Positions 1 to 9,838 of a stretch of 64,000 nt of DNA are shown here, one piece after another. The translations under genes were made by a program, and so were the position numbers. A model generated the notes under the pieces. That model did no database searches, was not told where the DNA came from, and worked only from the letters and a program-made list of their open reading frames with translations. Position 1 is the stretch's first letter, and each line of letters opens with the position of its first letter. Origin of the DNA: Nocardia seriolae NBRC 15557 (GTDB taxonomy: Bacteria > Actinomycetota > Actinomycetes > Mycobacteriales > Mycobacteriaceae); contig NZ_BJWY01000022.1 of the NCBI RefSeq assembly GCF_007990715.1, forward strand, positions 1 through 64,000, written 5' to 3'.

Positions 1-24
1 CTAATACTGCAACGACACTTGTGT

Positions 25-525
25 TCAGGTGAGTGGGTGGCCGCGGCGGCGGTAGTGGGAGAGGCGGGCTTGGTGTTGTCGGCGGCGTCGCCAGCGTGAC
101 CAGGTCCAGATATGGTCGGGGCGGTGGTGGCGGGTGAGGACGAAGGCGATGAGCAGGCGGCGGATCTCCGGTAGCGTGAGAGCGATCATGTCTTCGTCAG
201 GATCGGCGAGTCCCCCTTTGCGGCAATGGTTTTCGAGGCTGCCAGCCAGGCCGGGGCGAGCATCGACAGGGTGATGTGGGCATACCAGGCGCGCCAGGCG
301 CGGACCTGGTAGTGATCGAGCCCGGCTTCGCCTTTGGCCTGCTGGAACGCTTCCTCCACGTGCCAGCGCGACCCGGCTGTCCAGGCCAGATCGACCAGGC
401 GGGCGGTGGCCGGACCGTAGCAGAGGCAGTAGGCGATCTCGGTGGGCTTGGCGATGCTGCGCCGCACATCGACGAATGGCGCGTCGTGATCGCATGCTTC
501 ACCCCGCAATATCAGGTACGCATGG
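25..525 (-). pseudogene. IS701-family transposase, C-terminal remnant
   Basis: This is the C-terminal third of a DDE transposase. The stretch with WHVEEAFQQAKGEAGLDHYQ followed by a WYAHITL-like segment is the family's typical C-terminal signature with the last acidic catalytic residue. The N-terminal two thirds are missing: upstream of about 525 the reading frame no longer looks like a transposase. The frame also breaks near 212-216, inside a run of five C (G on the coding strand). One more G would join AAKG to the DEDMIALTLPEIRRLL tail seen in the next frame. The element is therefore truncated and frameshifted and cannot be active. It marks an old insertion at the left edge. No inverted repeats could be assigned with confidence. 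Confidence 0.75.
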
Positions 526-795
526 TCGCCACGCCAGCCAACCAATTCCAAGAGGCCGCACTGCCCGCGATGCACGACGAACAGTTCTCGCCACCCGACC
601 CATCGTGCCAAGACGGTTGGTACAACCTCAATCTCACGAAAAGACCCGACTGATCGAGCGACCGCGCACAACCGCACAGGTCCGCTTCACGGCATTCTCA
701 TGATCGGTTGTCTACCGTTCGGTCTCGCGTGTTCGACGTGGCGGAGTCGGTTGTCCGGGTGTGGGTTTTCCGGCGGATCGAGAAGGTGGACGGGG

Positions 796-2477
796 ATGGT
801 TGTGCGCGGGCTGGTGGCCTGGGTGGTGGCGGCTCTGGTGTGCGGTTTCGCGGCGGGATGCGGTGGCTCCGAGGCGTCGGATGGGGTGGGGGCGGGCGGC
901 GTCGAACTGTTGAAGGGTCGTGATTGGGCGCATTTCGCCGGTGCCCAGGTCACCGATGCCGGTGTCCACGTCAGCGGTCTGGGCAGGGTGATCGTCGCGC
1001 AGGACGGCTCGGGCGGGCAGCCGAATCCACCGGTGAATCTGCGCGGCCCGCGCTTGGACGTGCACGGCGACTTCGACATTCAGGCTCGTATCCGTGGTGT
1101 CGGGGAACGGCCTGCCTACTTGCAGCTCTACGGCGAGGTACCGGTGATCTATGACGAATGGCGGCAGGAACGCCGCAGTGTTCGCATCGGTGTCGATACC
1201 GGTGGAGTCGAAGTCGCGCTGTGGGATGGTTCCGCCGCGACTCCGGGCACTTCCCGGTGGGTGCATCCACTGCCGCCGGAGGTCGAGCTGTCGGTCCGAC
1301 GTGTCGGCGATGACCTCGAATTCCGTTGCGATGGCGTGCTGTTGGGGACGATCGCCGAACAAGCCGTCTTCGGTTCCGGGCAAATCCGGTTCGGTGCCGA
1401 TGCCGCAGTGGGCGACGGCTGGGACCTGACCGCATTGCGTGCCACCTCACTTCCCGGTGGTTCGGCGCGCGTATCCGACGCACTCGTCCCCGATGGCGCT
1501 TCCGGCGACGGGCTGGGCTCACTGGCCGTACGTGCCGGCCACCACCTGGCGGTCGGGGCGGCGGTGGCGTCCGCCCCGCTGTTCAGCGACCAGCGATATC
1601 GGAATCTGGTGGTGAACCAATTCTCGATGCTCACACCCGAGAACGACATGAAACCGCGGTTCCTCCACCCGCAGCCCGCGGTGTACGACTTCACCGAGTC
1701 CGATGCGCTGGTCGAATTCGCCGACGCCAACCGGATGACGGTGCACGGGCACACCCTTGTCTTCGGCGAAGCGCTGCCGCCATGGATGCGTGCGATACCG
1801 GCAGCCGGACTGCGGCAGACGATGATCGACCATGTCACTACCGTGGCCGCCCATTTCCGTGGCAGAGTCGCCGAGTGGGACGTGGTCAACGAACCACTCT
1901 CGGTCGAGGACGCCGACTATGCGGACGGCAAACCCGCTCTGCGACAACATATGTGGCAGCAGGCGATGGGCGAGGACTACATCGACACCGCCTTTCGCGC
2001 GGCCCGCTCCGCCGATCCCCAGGCTCGGCTGTATCTGAACGAATTCGGCGCCGAAGCCGACGGTCCGCGTTGGGATGCGTTGCTGGCCTTGGTAACCCGT
2101 CTCGTCCGCAGTGGCGTCCCACTCGATGGCGTCGGCTTCCAGGCCCACATTCACGAGGAGAGCGATCGGATCGACGAACGAGTCTTCGCCCGCCACATCG
2201 ACGCCCTCGCCGCACTCGGTCTGCGTTCGCGTGTCTCGGAAATCGATGTACACGGCGAGGATCCGGACGAACAAGCCGAACAGTTGGCCGATGCCCTTTC
2301 CGTCTGCCTGTCCCGCCCCACCTTGCATCCTTCGGCATCTGGGGTGTCGGCGACCGCTACGGGTGCACCGCCACCGCGGGCACCTACCCACTCCGCCCCG
2401 GTGACGAACTCCCGTGGGATACCGAACTGCGCCCCAAACCCGCCGTCGAAGCGCTACGGCAAACCCTGACGCGGTGA
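796..2477 (+). pseudogene. GH10 endo-1,4-beta-xylanase-like lipoprotein (frameshifted near the C-terminus)
   Basis: Predicted secreted lipoprotein with a glycoside hydrolase family 10 domain, expected to cut beta-1,4-xylan outside the cell. I start it at ATG 796, after AAGGTGG at about 783-789. This gives a signal peptide ending in the lipobox FAAGC. Residues of roughly 40-240 look like a beta-sandwich laminin/concanavalin-type domain. The GH10 barrel follows, with MLTPENDMK, the acid/base motif WDVVNEP and the nucleophile motif SEID. Near 2318-2330 the frame breaks by one missing base. The expected ending, SFGIWGVGDRYG through to a stop at 2477, lies in the next frame, while the uninterrupted frame runs into a non-homologous tail that stops at 2469. 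Either a sequence error or a late truncation that removes the last barrel strand. Confidence 0.8.
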
Positions 2478-2506
2478 CGCGACCGCGACAGTTCGCGGTG
2501 GCGGGG

Positions 2507-2965
2507 TCAGCCTTCGGCGATGATCAGGTCGGTCAGGTTGGACATCGAGGATTGCATGCCCTGACGGGTCCCGGGTTGCACGATGCGGTGGAGTAGGCGG
2601 CCGAAGGGGGCGGGGGCGATTCGGTAGTGGACCGCATAGGTCATTTCCGTTCCGCCGTCGACGGGGCGGAAGTCGAAAATGTTGGTCATTTCTCGCAGTG
2701 GCTCGAATCCGATGCCGGTGTCGACGCGGCGGCGGAGCGGGTCGATTTCGCGGACCGTCCAGAGGGAGCGGGTGGTCAGGGGGCCGAGGGTACGGTTGCG
2801 TTCGGCGTAGGTCTTGCCGATCTCGGCGGTGCCGTGGTGGTCGGTCACTTCCAGTACCGCGGCCACCCATTCGGCGTAGCGGGCGGTGTCGGAGACGACT
2901 TCCCATACTCGTTCGACCGGCGCGGGGATTACCGCGCGTTCCGAGATCTCGAAATGCACTGGCAT
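2507..2965 (-). CDS. SRPBCC / polyketide cyclase-like protein
   Basis: A 152-residue protein of the SRPBCC (START-like, polyketide cyclase/dehydrase) superfamily, which folds into a helix-grip pocket for hydrophobic ligands. Visible marks are the opening FEISERAVIPAPVERVWEVVSDTARYAEW, split here as the usual 'AP.ERVW..vsD..r...W' pattern, and the later TNIFDFRPVDGGTEMTY strand. The start is the ATG at 2965, 13 bp after the amine oxidase stop. The gene is last in a minus-strand operon with MFS, aldolase, kinase and amine oxidase genes. Its ligand is unknown. It may bind or process a product of the operon, but many family members have no known substrate. Confidence 0.75.
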   Translation of the reverse strand: MPVHFEISERAVIPAPVERVWEVVSDTARYAEWVAAVLEVTDHHGTAEIGKTYAERNRTLGPLTTRSLWTVREIDPLRRRVDTGIGFEPLREMTNIFDFRPVDGGTEMTYAVHYRIAPAPFGRLLHRIVQPGTRQGMQSSMSNLTDLIIAEG

Positions 2966-2978
2966 GGATATCCTTTCG

Positions 2979-4346
2979 TCAGAGTTGTGCGAGGACGCCG
3001 CGGGCGGTGTCGCGACCGGAGCGCACCGCACCGTCCATGAATCCGTTCCAGTGGTCGGCGTGCTCGGCGCCCGCCCAGTGCACCAGGCCGAACGGGGTGT
3101 CGCGCCAGGAGCCCAGACTCGACAGGACGCCGGTGCCGGGCACCGAGGTCGGCCCGCCACGGGTCCATTCCTCTGTGGTCCAGTCCATTTCGAAATCGTC
3201 GAGCGGCCGCAACGCGTCGCGGCCCACGACCTTCGCGAACTCGCGCAGCACCGCGCCACGGCGTTCCCGCGGCGGCCGGTGCGCCCATTTGCGCCACTGC
3301 GCGCCGCCGACGAAACCCATCAGCACACCCGGTCCGGCGTCCGGCGGGGTGTTGTCGAACATGGAACAGACGGGGGAATCGGCACGGAACACGCCCTGGC
3401 CGTTGAGTCCGTCGGCCCGCCAGAACGGTTCCGGGTACACCGCTTCGCATTTCATCAAGGTGCCGAAGGCCGAGCGGGAGAACAGTGCGTCCTGCTGCGG
3501 CGGCAGCAGCGGACGCCACGCGATGCGGGCGGCGAGAGCGGGCGGTATCGCCACGATCACCCGCGACGCGCGGTGGACGCCGGAGTCGGCGGTCACGCGC
3601 ACGCCGTGCGCGTCCTGCTCGATCAGCCGCACCGGGGAATCCAGCACCACCCGGCCGTCCAGCTGCTCGGCCATGAGCTCCGAAATGCGTTGCGAGCCAC
3701 CGATGAAACGGGACTCCTGGGCTCCGCCGGTGACCCCGATGCCGCGGTCGATGGTGCCGGGTGTGGTCTCGTTGCCGAAACCGGCTATGTACCACAGGCT
3801 GAACAGCAGCGAGGCGTCGGCGGCCGACCCGCCGTAGGCGGAACCGAGGAAGACGTTCATCAGGTCCAGCGCGCCGTCGGTGAGCGTGGTGCCGCGCAGC
3901 CAGCTCTCGAAGGTCATGCCGTCCCACTTGTGGGCGTGGTCCGCGCGCCAGGGCTTGTCCAGCGGGATGGTGCGGGCCAGGGTGTTGATCCGGTGCATGG
4001 CGACACCCAGATCCGGCAGCGCCAGCACGTCCGGCGGGATGTCCCCGGTGAAACGACGTGCGGAATCGCCGCGCACGTACACGCCGGCGCCTTCGGTATA
4101 GGCGGGGAAGGTCTGCACGTCGAGGTCGCGGGCCAGCCCGAGGATGTGATCCTGTGTGGGGCCGACGAACTGGCCGCCCGCCTCGACCACCCGGCCGTCG
4201 CCGAGGTCGTGATTGAGGGTGCGCCCGCCGACCCGCGAACGGGCTTCCAGGACAGTGACATTCAGTCCTTCGGCCACCAGTTCGCGGGCGGCGGTCAGGC
4301 CGGCCAGCCCCGCGCCCACGACGATGACGTCCGTTTTCTCGCTCAC
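2979..4346 (-). CDS. Flavin monoamine oxidase family protein
   Basis: A 455-residue FAD-dependent amine oxidase. It begins with the dinucleotide-binding motif VVGAGLAGLTAARELV and the following EARSRVGGRT motif. Residues that contact FAD recur near the C-terminus (LVHWAGAEHADHWNGFMDGAVRSG). The family oxidises primary or secondary amines to imines with release of hydrogen peroxide. Length and motifs resemble bacterial putrescine/monoamine oxidases, but the substrate cannot be read from the sequence. The start is the GTG at 4346, which overlaps the stop of the kinase gene by four bases (GTGA), so the two are probably translationally coupled. Its place in an aldolase-kinase operon suggests catabolism of an amine-bearing compound. 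Confidence 0.85.
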   Translation of the reverse strand: MSEKTDVIVVGAGLAGLTAARELVAEGLNVTVLEARSRVGGRTLNHDLGDGRVVEAGGQFVGPTQDHILGLARDLDVQTFPAYTEGAGVYVRGDSARRFTGDIPPDVLALPDLGVAMHRINTLARTIPLDKPWRADHAHKWDGMTFESWLRGTTLTDGALDLMNVFLGSAYGGSAADASLLFSLWYIAGFGNETTPGTIDRGIGVTGGAQESRFIGGSQRISELMAEQLDGRVVLDSPVRLIEQDAHGVRVTADSGVHRASRVIVAIPPALAARIAWRPLLPPQQDALFSRSAFGTLMKCEAVYPEPFWRADGLNGQGVFRADSPVCSMFDNTPPDAGPGVLMGFVGGAQWRKWAHRPPRERRGAVLREFAKVVGRDALRPLDDFEMDWTTEEWTRGGPTSVPGTGVLSSLGSWRDTPFGLVHWAGAEHADHWNGFMDGAVRSGRDTARGVLAQL

Positions 4347-5275
4347 AGCGTGGCGGTCCCTTCCGCGTAGATGTCGGCGGCGTCCAGATCGAAGTCGCCG
4401 TGATCGCTGCCGAGCCCCTGCGCCACGAGAGCGGCTGCCGCGCAACCCAATACAGCGGCGGCGCGCAGATCGCGACCCAGTGCGATACCGCGCAGGAAAC
4501 CGGCCGAGAACGCGTCCCCGCACCCGGTGGTGTCCACGACGTCGGTGGCGAAGGCCGGTACCGCGAACGTCTCGGTGGCGGTGACCACCAGCGCGCCCTG
4601 CGCGCCACGGGTCGCCACGACACAGCCCACGCCGCGGTCCACCAGTTCGCGGCAGCCCTGTTCGAGGGTGGCGGCACCGGTGCAGCCGAGCACCTGATCG
4701 TCGTTGGGCAGCAGATAGTCCAGGTGCGGCAGCGCCGGGGCGATCCAGGCCAGCACGCCCGGGTCGCCCGTGGCGAGCAGATCGGCCGACGTGACGACAC
4801 CGGCGGCGCGGGCGGGTTCGAGGATCTGCGCCGCCGCCTCCCCGCCCATCAACTCCGGTCCGCCCAGATGCAGGTGGGTGGCGCCGGCGATCTCCTCGTG
4901 CGGAGCGTCGGCCGGGCTGTAGGTCAGGTTGGCGCCGGGCACGTGGAAGGCGGGACGGCTGCCGTCGGGCCGGATGGGCAGCACCGAAGCCGAGGTCTGA
5001 ACTTCCTTGCGCCGCAACAGCAGCGAGGTGTCGATGCCGCGCGCGCCGAGCATGGCGAGCAGCAGATCACCGATCGGGTCGGTGCCGATCGCGCCCGCGC
5101 AGCGGACGGTCGCACCGAGTTTCGCCAGGGTGAGGGCCGTCCCGCCGGCGGTGCCCGCCGGGCTGAACCGGATCTGCTCGACCAGGGTCGCGCCCTGCCC
5201 GTCCGGGATCGCCTGCACCGGCCGCACCTGCACGTCGAACACGTGCGCTCCCAGGCAGATTATCGATTGGCTCAC
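4343..5275 (-). CDS. PfkB-family carbohydrate kinase
   Basis: A 310-residue ribokinase-like sugar or nucleoside kinase. The diagnostic C-terminal signature DTTGCGDAFSAGF, with the catalytic Asp and the anion hole, is intact, and an N-terminal GGTALTLAKLGA segment matches the first PfkB pattern. It would phosphorylate a sugar hydroxyl from ATP in the cytoplasm. The start is the GTG at 5275, whose G is the last base of the TAG stop of the upstream aldolase, so the two are coupled. A kinase followed by a class II aldolase is the usual pairing for splitting a sugar phosphate such as fuculose- or deoxyribulose-phosphate. The actual sugar is not evident. Confidence 0.85.
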   Translation of the reverse strand: MSQSIICLGAHVFDVQVRPVQAIPDGQGATLVEQIRFSPAGTAGGTALTLAKLGATVRCAGAIGTDPIGDLLLAMLGARGIDTSLLLRRKEVQTSASVLPIRPDGSRPAFHVPGANLTYSPADAPHEEIAGATHLHLGGPELMGGEAAAQILEPARAAGVVTSADLLATGDPGVLAWIAPALPHLDYLLPNDDQVLGCTGAATLEQGCRELVDRGVGCVVATRGAQGALVVTATETFAVPAFATDVVDTTGCGDAFSAGFLRGIALGRDLRAAAVLGCAAAALVAQGLGSDHGDFDLDAADIYAEGTATL

Positions 5276-5945
5276 TACGTGTCCTGTTCTTCCAAACGAT
5301 GGGTGGTGCCGTAGCCGCGGCGCAGCGCCGCCTCGATCACGGCCAGCTGCTGTTCTTCGCCGAGCGTGCGCACCGCGCCCGAAACCGTTGCCTTGCGGTA
5401 GATCTCGCACAGCCACTCCAGCAGCAGCGTGTTCTCCACCGCGTCGTCCAGGCTCGACCCGAGGGCGACCGCGCCGTGGTTGGCCATCAGCGCGGCGCGC
5501 TTGCCGTCCAGCGCGGCGAGCACGTGGGCAGCCAGTTCGGGGGTGCCGAAGGTGGCGAACGGAGCCACCCGGATCACACCGCCGAGCAGCAGCTGCTGAT
5601 AGTGCACGCACGGGATCTCGTCCACGACCAGCGACAGCGCGGTGGACTCGACCGCATGGGTGTGCACCACCGCGCCCGCGTCGAACCGCGCGTACACGCC
5701 CAGATGCAGTTCCAGTTCCGAGGTGGGCACGAGCCCACCGGCGAGCACCCGCCCGGCCGCGTCCACGACGGTGACATCCCGGGTCCGGCATCCGCGAGAC
5801 GCACCCCGGTCGCGGTCACGGCCACGTGATCGCCGACCTTGCGGCTCACATTGCCCGCGGTGCCGATCAGCAGCCCGGCCGCGGCCAGCCTGCGAGCCGC
5901 TGCGGCCACCTCCGTGCGAGCTTCGTCGAATTCCGTGTGCGACAT
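5275..5945 (-). pseudogene. Class II aldolase/adducin family protein (single-base frameshift)
   Basis: A zinc-dependent class II aldolase of the L-fuculose-phosphate aldolase type, which cleaves ketose 1-phosphates into dihydroxyacetone phosphate and an aldehyde. The first 50 residues (from ATG 5945, with GLLIGTAGNVS) and the rest lie in two frames. The second part carries the zinc motif HTH in GAVVHTHAVEST, the SELELHLGVY segment and the MANHGAVALG segment. The frames join if one base is added between about 5776 and 5792, which would restore a DVTVVDAAGRVL stretch. All active-site segments survive on either side. The gene is coupled to the kinase downstream and lies 150 bp after an MFS gene on the same strand. 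Confidence 0.8.
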
Positions 5946-6095
5946 CGGATTACCGCGCCTTTCCCGGTCGGCCGCCGACCGCGCCCGGGCGGCGGACCGC
6001 GTTTCTTGTCGACGTCATTCGAACACTCAACGAGGGAGTCCTTCGGGAGATCGGTTGGGAGAAGAACGAATCGGATCGAGGCTCGGGCTCGGCGG

Positions 6096-7268
6096 TCAGA
6101 GTCGAGCGGTCACCGCGTCCGATGGACGGTGGCGTTCCCGGCCCAGTCGCCGCAGCGCGGGCGTGGCGGCGAGCAGGACGACGGCGGGGATCGTGAACGC
6201 GTAGCCGAGGGCGGGACCGGCCGCGACCAGGCCCAGTGCCACCGCGCCGGCGACGGCTCCGGCGTAGTTGAACAGGTTGACCCGGGCGATCACTTCGTCG
6301 CTTCGATCGGGCCGCAGATCGCCCGCCGCCCCGAACGCGATCGGCACCAGGATTCCGGTGCACACACCCGCGGCGGCGAACCCGGCGACCGCGCCGCCGA
6401 GGGTGGGAACGACCGCGACGACACCGCATCCGGCCACCCCGACCGCCGTGGCCGCGGTGGCCAGGCGCGCACGGCCGAAGCGCCGCACCGCCGGATCCAC
6501 GGCGAGCCGAGCCAGGAACACCGCAGCCTGATAGGCGGCATACCCCAGCGGCGCGGCCGCACTCGCGACATGGAGACCATCCGCCAGATACACCGTGCCC
6601 CAGGCCGAAACCGCCGAATCGACGGTGAAAGCCGCCAGCACCAGCAATCCGACGAACCAGATTCCGCTCCGCGGCAACGGGTCTCGCCGCGCGCCGTCGT
6701 CGTGTGGCCGGTGGGCGGCGCGCGCCCGATCGAACAACCGGATACCGGCGAATGCGACGGCCAGCTGCCCGGCCGCGGTCAGCAGGAGCGGAAGCAGCGA
6801 CGAGGTCGTCGCGAGGCAGGCCGAGACCAGCAATGCGCCGCCCACCGCCGCCGCGGTGTACGAGGCGTACAACCGCCCCAACAGCGAAGCGCCGCTGCGC
6901 TTTTGCGCGAGGACGCCCTGCATGTTGGACGCGGCGTCGACCATACCCAGGCCGATTCCGTAAGCGGCCAAGGCCAAGACGAAGACGCCGAAGTCGGTGA
7001 GTCCCGCGATCGCGCCCAGCGCCACCGCTTCCAGGACCAGCCCCGAGCACAGCGCCTGCCGACTCCCCCAGCGCACCGCCACCAGGTCGGCCAGCGCCGA
7101 GCCCGTCGCCGCCGCGACGCACACACCCAGCAGCAACAACGACACCGTCGTCTCACCGATGCGCAGCCGCGTTTCGAGTTGCGGAAGCACGGTCACGAGT
7201 GCCGCGTACCCGAGCCCCTGGGCGGCGTAAGCGCCTGCCAGACCGATGAATTCGGCGCGGTTCTGCAC
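6096..7268 (-). CDS. MFS transporter
   Basis: A 390-residue integral membrane protein made of repeated hydrophobic segments typical of a 12-helix major facilitator. The GSALADLVAVRWGSRQAL loop between helices 2 and 3 resembles the family's conserved GxLaDrxGRR motif. I chose the GTG at 7268, which has GGGAG a few bases upstream, instead of a longer frame opening at 7334. It is the first gene of a minus-strand group leading to the aldolase, kinase, amine oxidase and SRPBCC genes, so it may import their substrate or export a product. Substrate unknown. Confidence 0.75.
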   Translation of the reverse strand: MQNRAEFIGLAGAYAAQGLGYAALVTVLPQLETRLRIGETTVSLLLLGVCVAAATGSALADLVAVRWGSRQALCSGLVLEAVALGAIAGLTDFGVFVLALAAYGIGLGMVDAASNMQGVLAQKRSGASLLGRLYASYTAAAVGGALLVSACLATTSSLLPLLLTAAGQLAVAFAGIRLFDRARAAHRPHDDGARRDPLPRSGIWFVGLLVLAAFTVDSAVSAWGTVYLADGLHVASAAAPLGYAAYQAAVFLARLAVDPAVRRFGRARLATAATAVGVAGCGVVAVVPTLGGAVAGFAAAGVCTGILVPIAFGAAGDLRPDRSDEVIARVNLFNYAGAVAGAVALGLVAAGPALGYAFTIPAVVLLAATPALRRLGRERHRPSDAVTARL

Positions 7269-7367
7269 GGTTGTCTCCCGATTTTCGATAGCCGTGGACG
7301 CGGAAGGTGTGGACCGCCGGTCGACGGCCCACACCGACTCTCCGGTCAGCGCCGACAGACTCGGCGG

Positions 7368-7859
7368 TCAGGGCGTGGCGGGCAGCGGCGCGCTGATCTC
7401 GCCCGCCGCGTGCAGGGTGCCGTAGGCCTGACCGAGTGCGGCCAGACCGGCGGGCACGCCGACCACGACACCGCCGATGATCGGGCCGATCGCCGCGCCG
7501 ATGCCCAGCCCGGGGATGCATCCGCCGATCGCGCCGACGACGGCTCCGATCGCACAGCCCGCGACCAACCCGATCACACCACCGGCCATGCTGCCGACCG
7601 TGGCGCCGAGCATGAATTCATTTCCGGCCTGGTTCAACGCATTGTTGATATCGGCCTGGGCGTCGATGGGCGTCGCCGACTGAACGGGCGAAATCGCATC
7701 GCCCACAGCCGGAACCAGAGCGGCGGGCGCGGCCTGGACGGGGGCCGGATCCGAGGCCACCGCGGGCGCGGCATTGGCTGTCGCGGCTTCCGCGCCGAGC
7801 GCGACCAAGGCCGCCGTGGCGACCGCCAGAGTCATCCGGGTACGTGCAGTGTTCCGCAT
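7368..7859 (-). CDS. Secreted glycine-zipper protein of unknown function
   Basis: A 163-residue protein with an N-terminal signal peptide (positively charged start, alanine-rich core, likely cleavage after ATANAAP). The mature part is alanine and proline rich. Its C-terminal half is a Gly-rich hydrophobic stretch with repeated GG and GxxxG spacing (GAVVGAIGGCIPGLGIGAAI), the pattern of glycine-zipper membrane segments. Similar short exported proteins are common in Nocardia and Rhodococcus. The start is the ATG at 7859 after AAGGAT. It has the same general build as the protein at 37785-38303. I assign no function. Confidence 0.7.
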   Translation of the reverse strand: MRNTARTRMTLAVATAALVALGAEAATANAAPAVASDPAPVQAAPAALVPAVGDAISPVQSATPIDAQADINNALNQAGNEFMLGATVGSMAGGVIGLVAGCAIGAVVGAIGGCIPGLGIGAAIGPIIGGVVVGVPAGLAALGQAYGTLHAAGEISAPLPATP

Positions 7860-8037
7860 GGTGGATCCTTCGTTGATTCGTCGCGTTCGCGCCGGGATTC
7901 GACGCCGCAGGACCGCACTGCTCGATGTCGGCAAGGTGACCAGCGGCTGGGCAGAAATCTAAGACCGGGTGAACGCCGTCACACGCGGTGGCCGCACGCT
8001 GACCGTACGCACCCCCACAATGGCCGGAAATCCCCCG

Positions 8038-9057
8038 TCAGCCCGCGAGCCGCCGCTCGGCGCTGGGCGGGTGTCCCGTCCAGCGGATGTAGGCGCGCCG
8101 GAAGTCCCGGATATCGCTGTAGCCGACCTCGCGCGCGACGACCGCGACCGGCAGGCTGGATTCGCGAAGCAGCAGGATCGCGTGCCGCTGTCGCACCCGG
8201 TCTCGGATGGCACTGAAACTCTGCTCGGCCACGGCCAGTTGACGGCGCAGGGTGCGTTCGGACATATGTAGATGACCCGCGACGTCGGCCGCCGAGAGCG
8301 GACGACTCAGGTCCCGTTCGAGCGCGACCTCGACCGCGGCCACCACATCGGACTCCTCACGGCCGATGCCCAGCAATCGCCGGCACGCGTCGACCGCGAG
8401 TGCCCGGGTGGGTTCGTGGTGGGTCGGGAAGGCGATATCGAGCGCCCGCGCCGGGAAGAAGGCGCGGTCGGCGTCGGCGCCGAATTCCACCCGGCAGCGC
8501 AGGAAACGCGCGTACTCGGCGGCGTACGGCGGGGGCGGGTAGGTCAGCTCCACCCGGGACGGCGACCAGTCCCCGCCGATGACCGTGCGCGCGAACACCA
8601 TCAGGGTGGACAGCGCCTCTTCGACGAGGAACCGGCGCAGCTCGGGCTCGGGTCGGCGCTCCCGGAAGCGCAACGCGACCTCGTCGTCGAAGTGCTCGAG
8701 ATCCACGTCGACGAGGCTGCCCGAGGCCAGATGCAGATCGAGCGCCACCGACACCGCCTCGCTCACCGTGGCGCAGGAGCGCATGGCGACCCCGAGCATT
8801 CCCATCGACAGCAGCATGTCCCGGCCGCCCACCAGCAGGCCGAGCGGCTTGCCGGGCATATCCCGCACGGCCCGCCGCAGCACCGCCGCCGCCTGGCGGA
8901 ACGACACCTTCACCGGGTCGGGGGCCAGCAGGTGCGCGGCATCGAGCCCGGTGCCGACGAACCAGGCGTCGACCTCGATCCCTTCACGGCGGCCGATCTC
9001 CGCGACCCCGCTCAGGACCGTGGGCGGGATGATCGGCATATCGATTCGAGCGTTCAC
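8038..9057 (-). CDS. AraC-family transcriptional regulator with AraC-type N-terminal binding domain
   Basis: A 339-residue regulator. The first two thirds match the arabinose-binding-like domain found in OruR- and ArgR-type actinobacterial AraC proteins. The C-terminal 100 residues form the double helix-turn-helix: LSAADVAGHLHMSERTLRR for the first and a REVGYSDIRDFRRAYIRWTG-like second helix pair. Such proteins usually activate a nearby operon when they bind a small organic molecule. It sits upstream of, and on the same strand as, the secreted protein at 7368 and the MFS operon, which are possible targets. Confidence 0.85.
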   Translation of the reverse strand: MNARIDMPIIPPTVLSGVAEIGRREGIEVDAWFVGTGLDAAHLLAPDPVKVSFRQAAAVLRRAVRDMPGKPLGLLVGGRDMLLSMGMLGVAMRSCATVSEAVSVALDLHLASGSLVDVDLEHFDDEVALRFRERRPEPELRRFLVEEALSTLMVFARTVIGGDWSPSRVELTYPPPPYAAEYARFLRCRVEFGADADRAFFPARALDIAFPTHHEPTRALAVDACRRLLGIGREESDVVAAVEVALERDLSRPLSAADVAGHLHMSERTLRRQLAVAEQSFSAIRDRVRQRHAILLLRESSLPVAVVAREVGYSDIRDFRRAYIRWTGHPPSAERRLAG

Positions 9058-9136
9058 GCGGCCCGCCTTCCGGACCGCACCGCCCTCAAGCTGGTCACAT
9101 GACCAATACTAGGCGACACCGCGGTCTGCCGGGCGG

Positions 9137-9784
9137 TCATTCCCACGCGAAGCGGGGTTGGTCCATGTGGTCGACGCGAGTGGGGCGACGGTGCAGAGCG
9201 ACCTCGCGGAACTGGTAGAGGATCGCGGCGGTGGGGGCGTGCAGGTGTCCACCGAGCATGGGCAGCTGGATGGTGGGTCGATCGGAGCCCGGAACCGGGA
9301 CCAGGCGCGGTTCCACGTCGAGCTCCGCCAGTGGAATCCAGTGCACCGCAGCCACTTCGGCGGGGTTTGGGGTGAGGTCGGGGGCGTTGCCGACCCAGGC
9401 CACCACCGGAGTCATCACATAGCCGGAGCGAGTCGGGTAGTCGTCGAGCAGCCCCAAGACGGCCGATCGGGGCAGGTCGACGCCCAGCTCCTCGTGCAGC
9501 TCACGCAGCGCCGCCGCTTCCGGATCCTCCCCCGGATCCAGGCGGCCGCCCGGCAGCGCCAGCTGCCCGGCATGGGCCCGGAGCCCCAGCGCCCGCTCGG
9601 TCAGCCAAATGCCCTGCGCCCCATCGCGATCGACTATCGCTATCAGCACCGCCGCAGGCTTGCGATCATCGGCCTCGACGACTCGCCGACCGAACGACTC
9701 CAAGGCTTCCACCATTGCGCGCCGCACCCGATCGGCGGACCCAGCACTGCCGCGATCCCCACGGGCGTCGCTGTCAACCGGCAT
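9137..9784 (-). CDS. NUDIX hydrolase, CoA pyrophosphatase-like
   Basis: A 215-residue NUDIX enzyme. The full box GX5EX7REUXEEXGU is present, running from GGRLDPGED to LRELHEELGV, with the metal-binding glutamates intact. The flanking regions, including the LPGGRLDPGEDPEAAALREL context and the late VHWIPLAELD segment, resemble the CoA pyrophosphatase (NudL/YeaB) group, which removes 3',5'-ADP from CoA derivatives. The exact nucleotide substrate is an inference. It is a single minus-strand gene, separated from the DUF5995 gene by 54 bp. Confidence 0.85.
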   Translation of the reverse strand: MPVDSDARGDRGSAGSADRVRRAMVEALESFGRRVVEADDRKPAAVLIAIVDRDGAQGIWLTERALGLRAHAGQLALPGGRLDPGEDPEAAALRELHEELGVDLPRSAVLGLLDDYPTRSGYVMTPVVAWVGNAPDLTPNPAEVAAVHWIPLAELDVEPRLVPVPGSDRPTIQLPMLGGHLHAPTAAILYQFREVALHRRPTRVDHMDQPRFAWE

Positions 9785-9838
9785 GGACCGAACCTAAGTC
9801 GCCCCGCCACGCGGCGTCAATGCCACTCGGGTGGGTGG

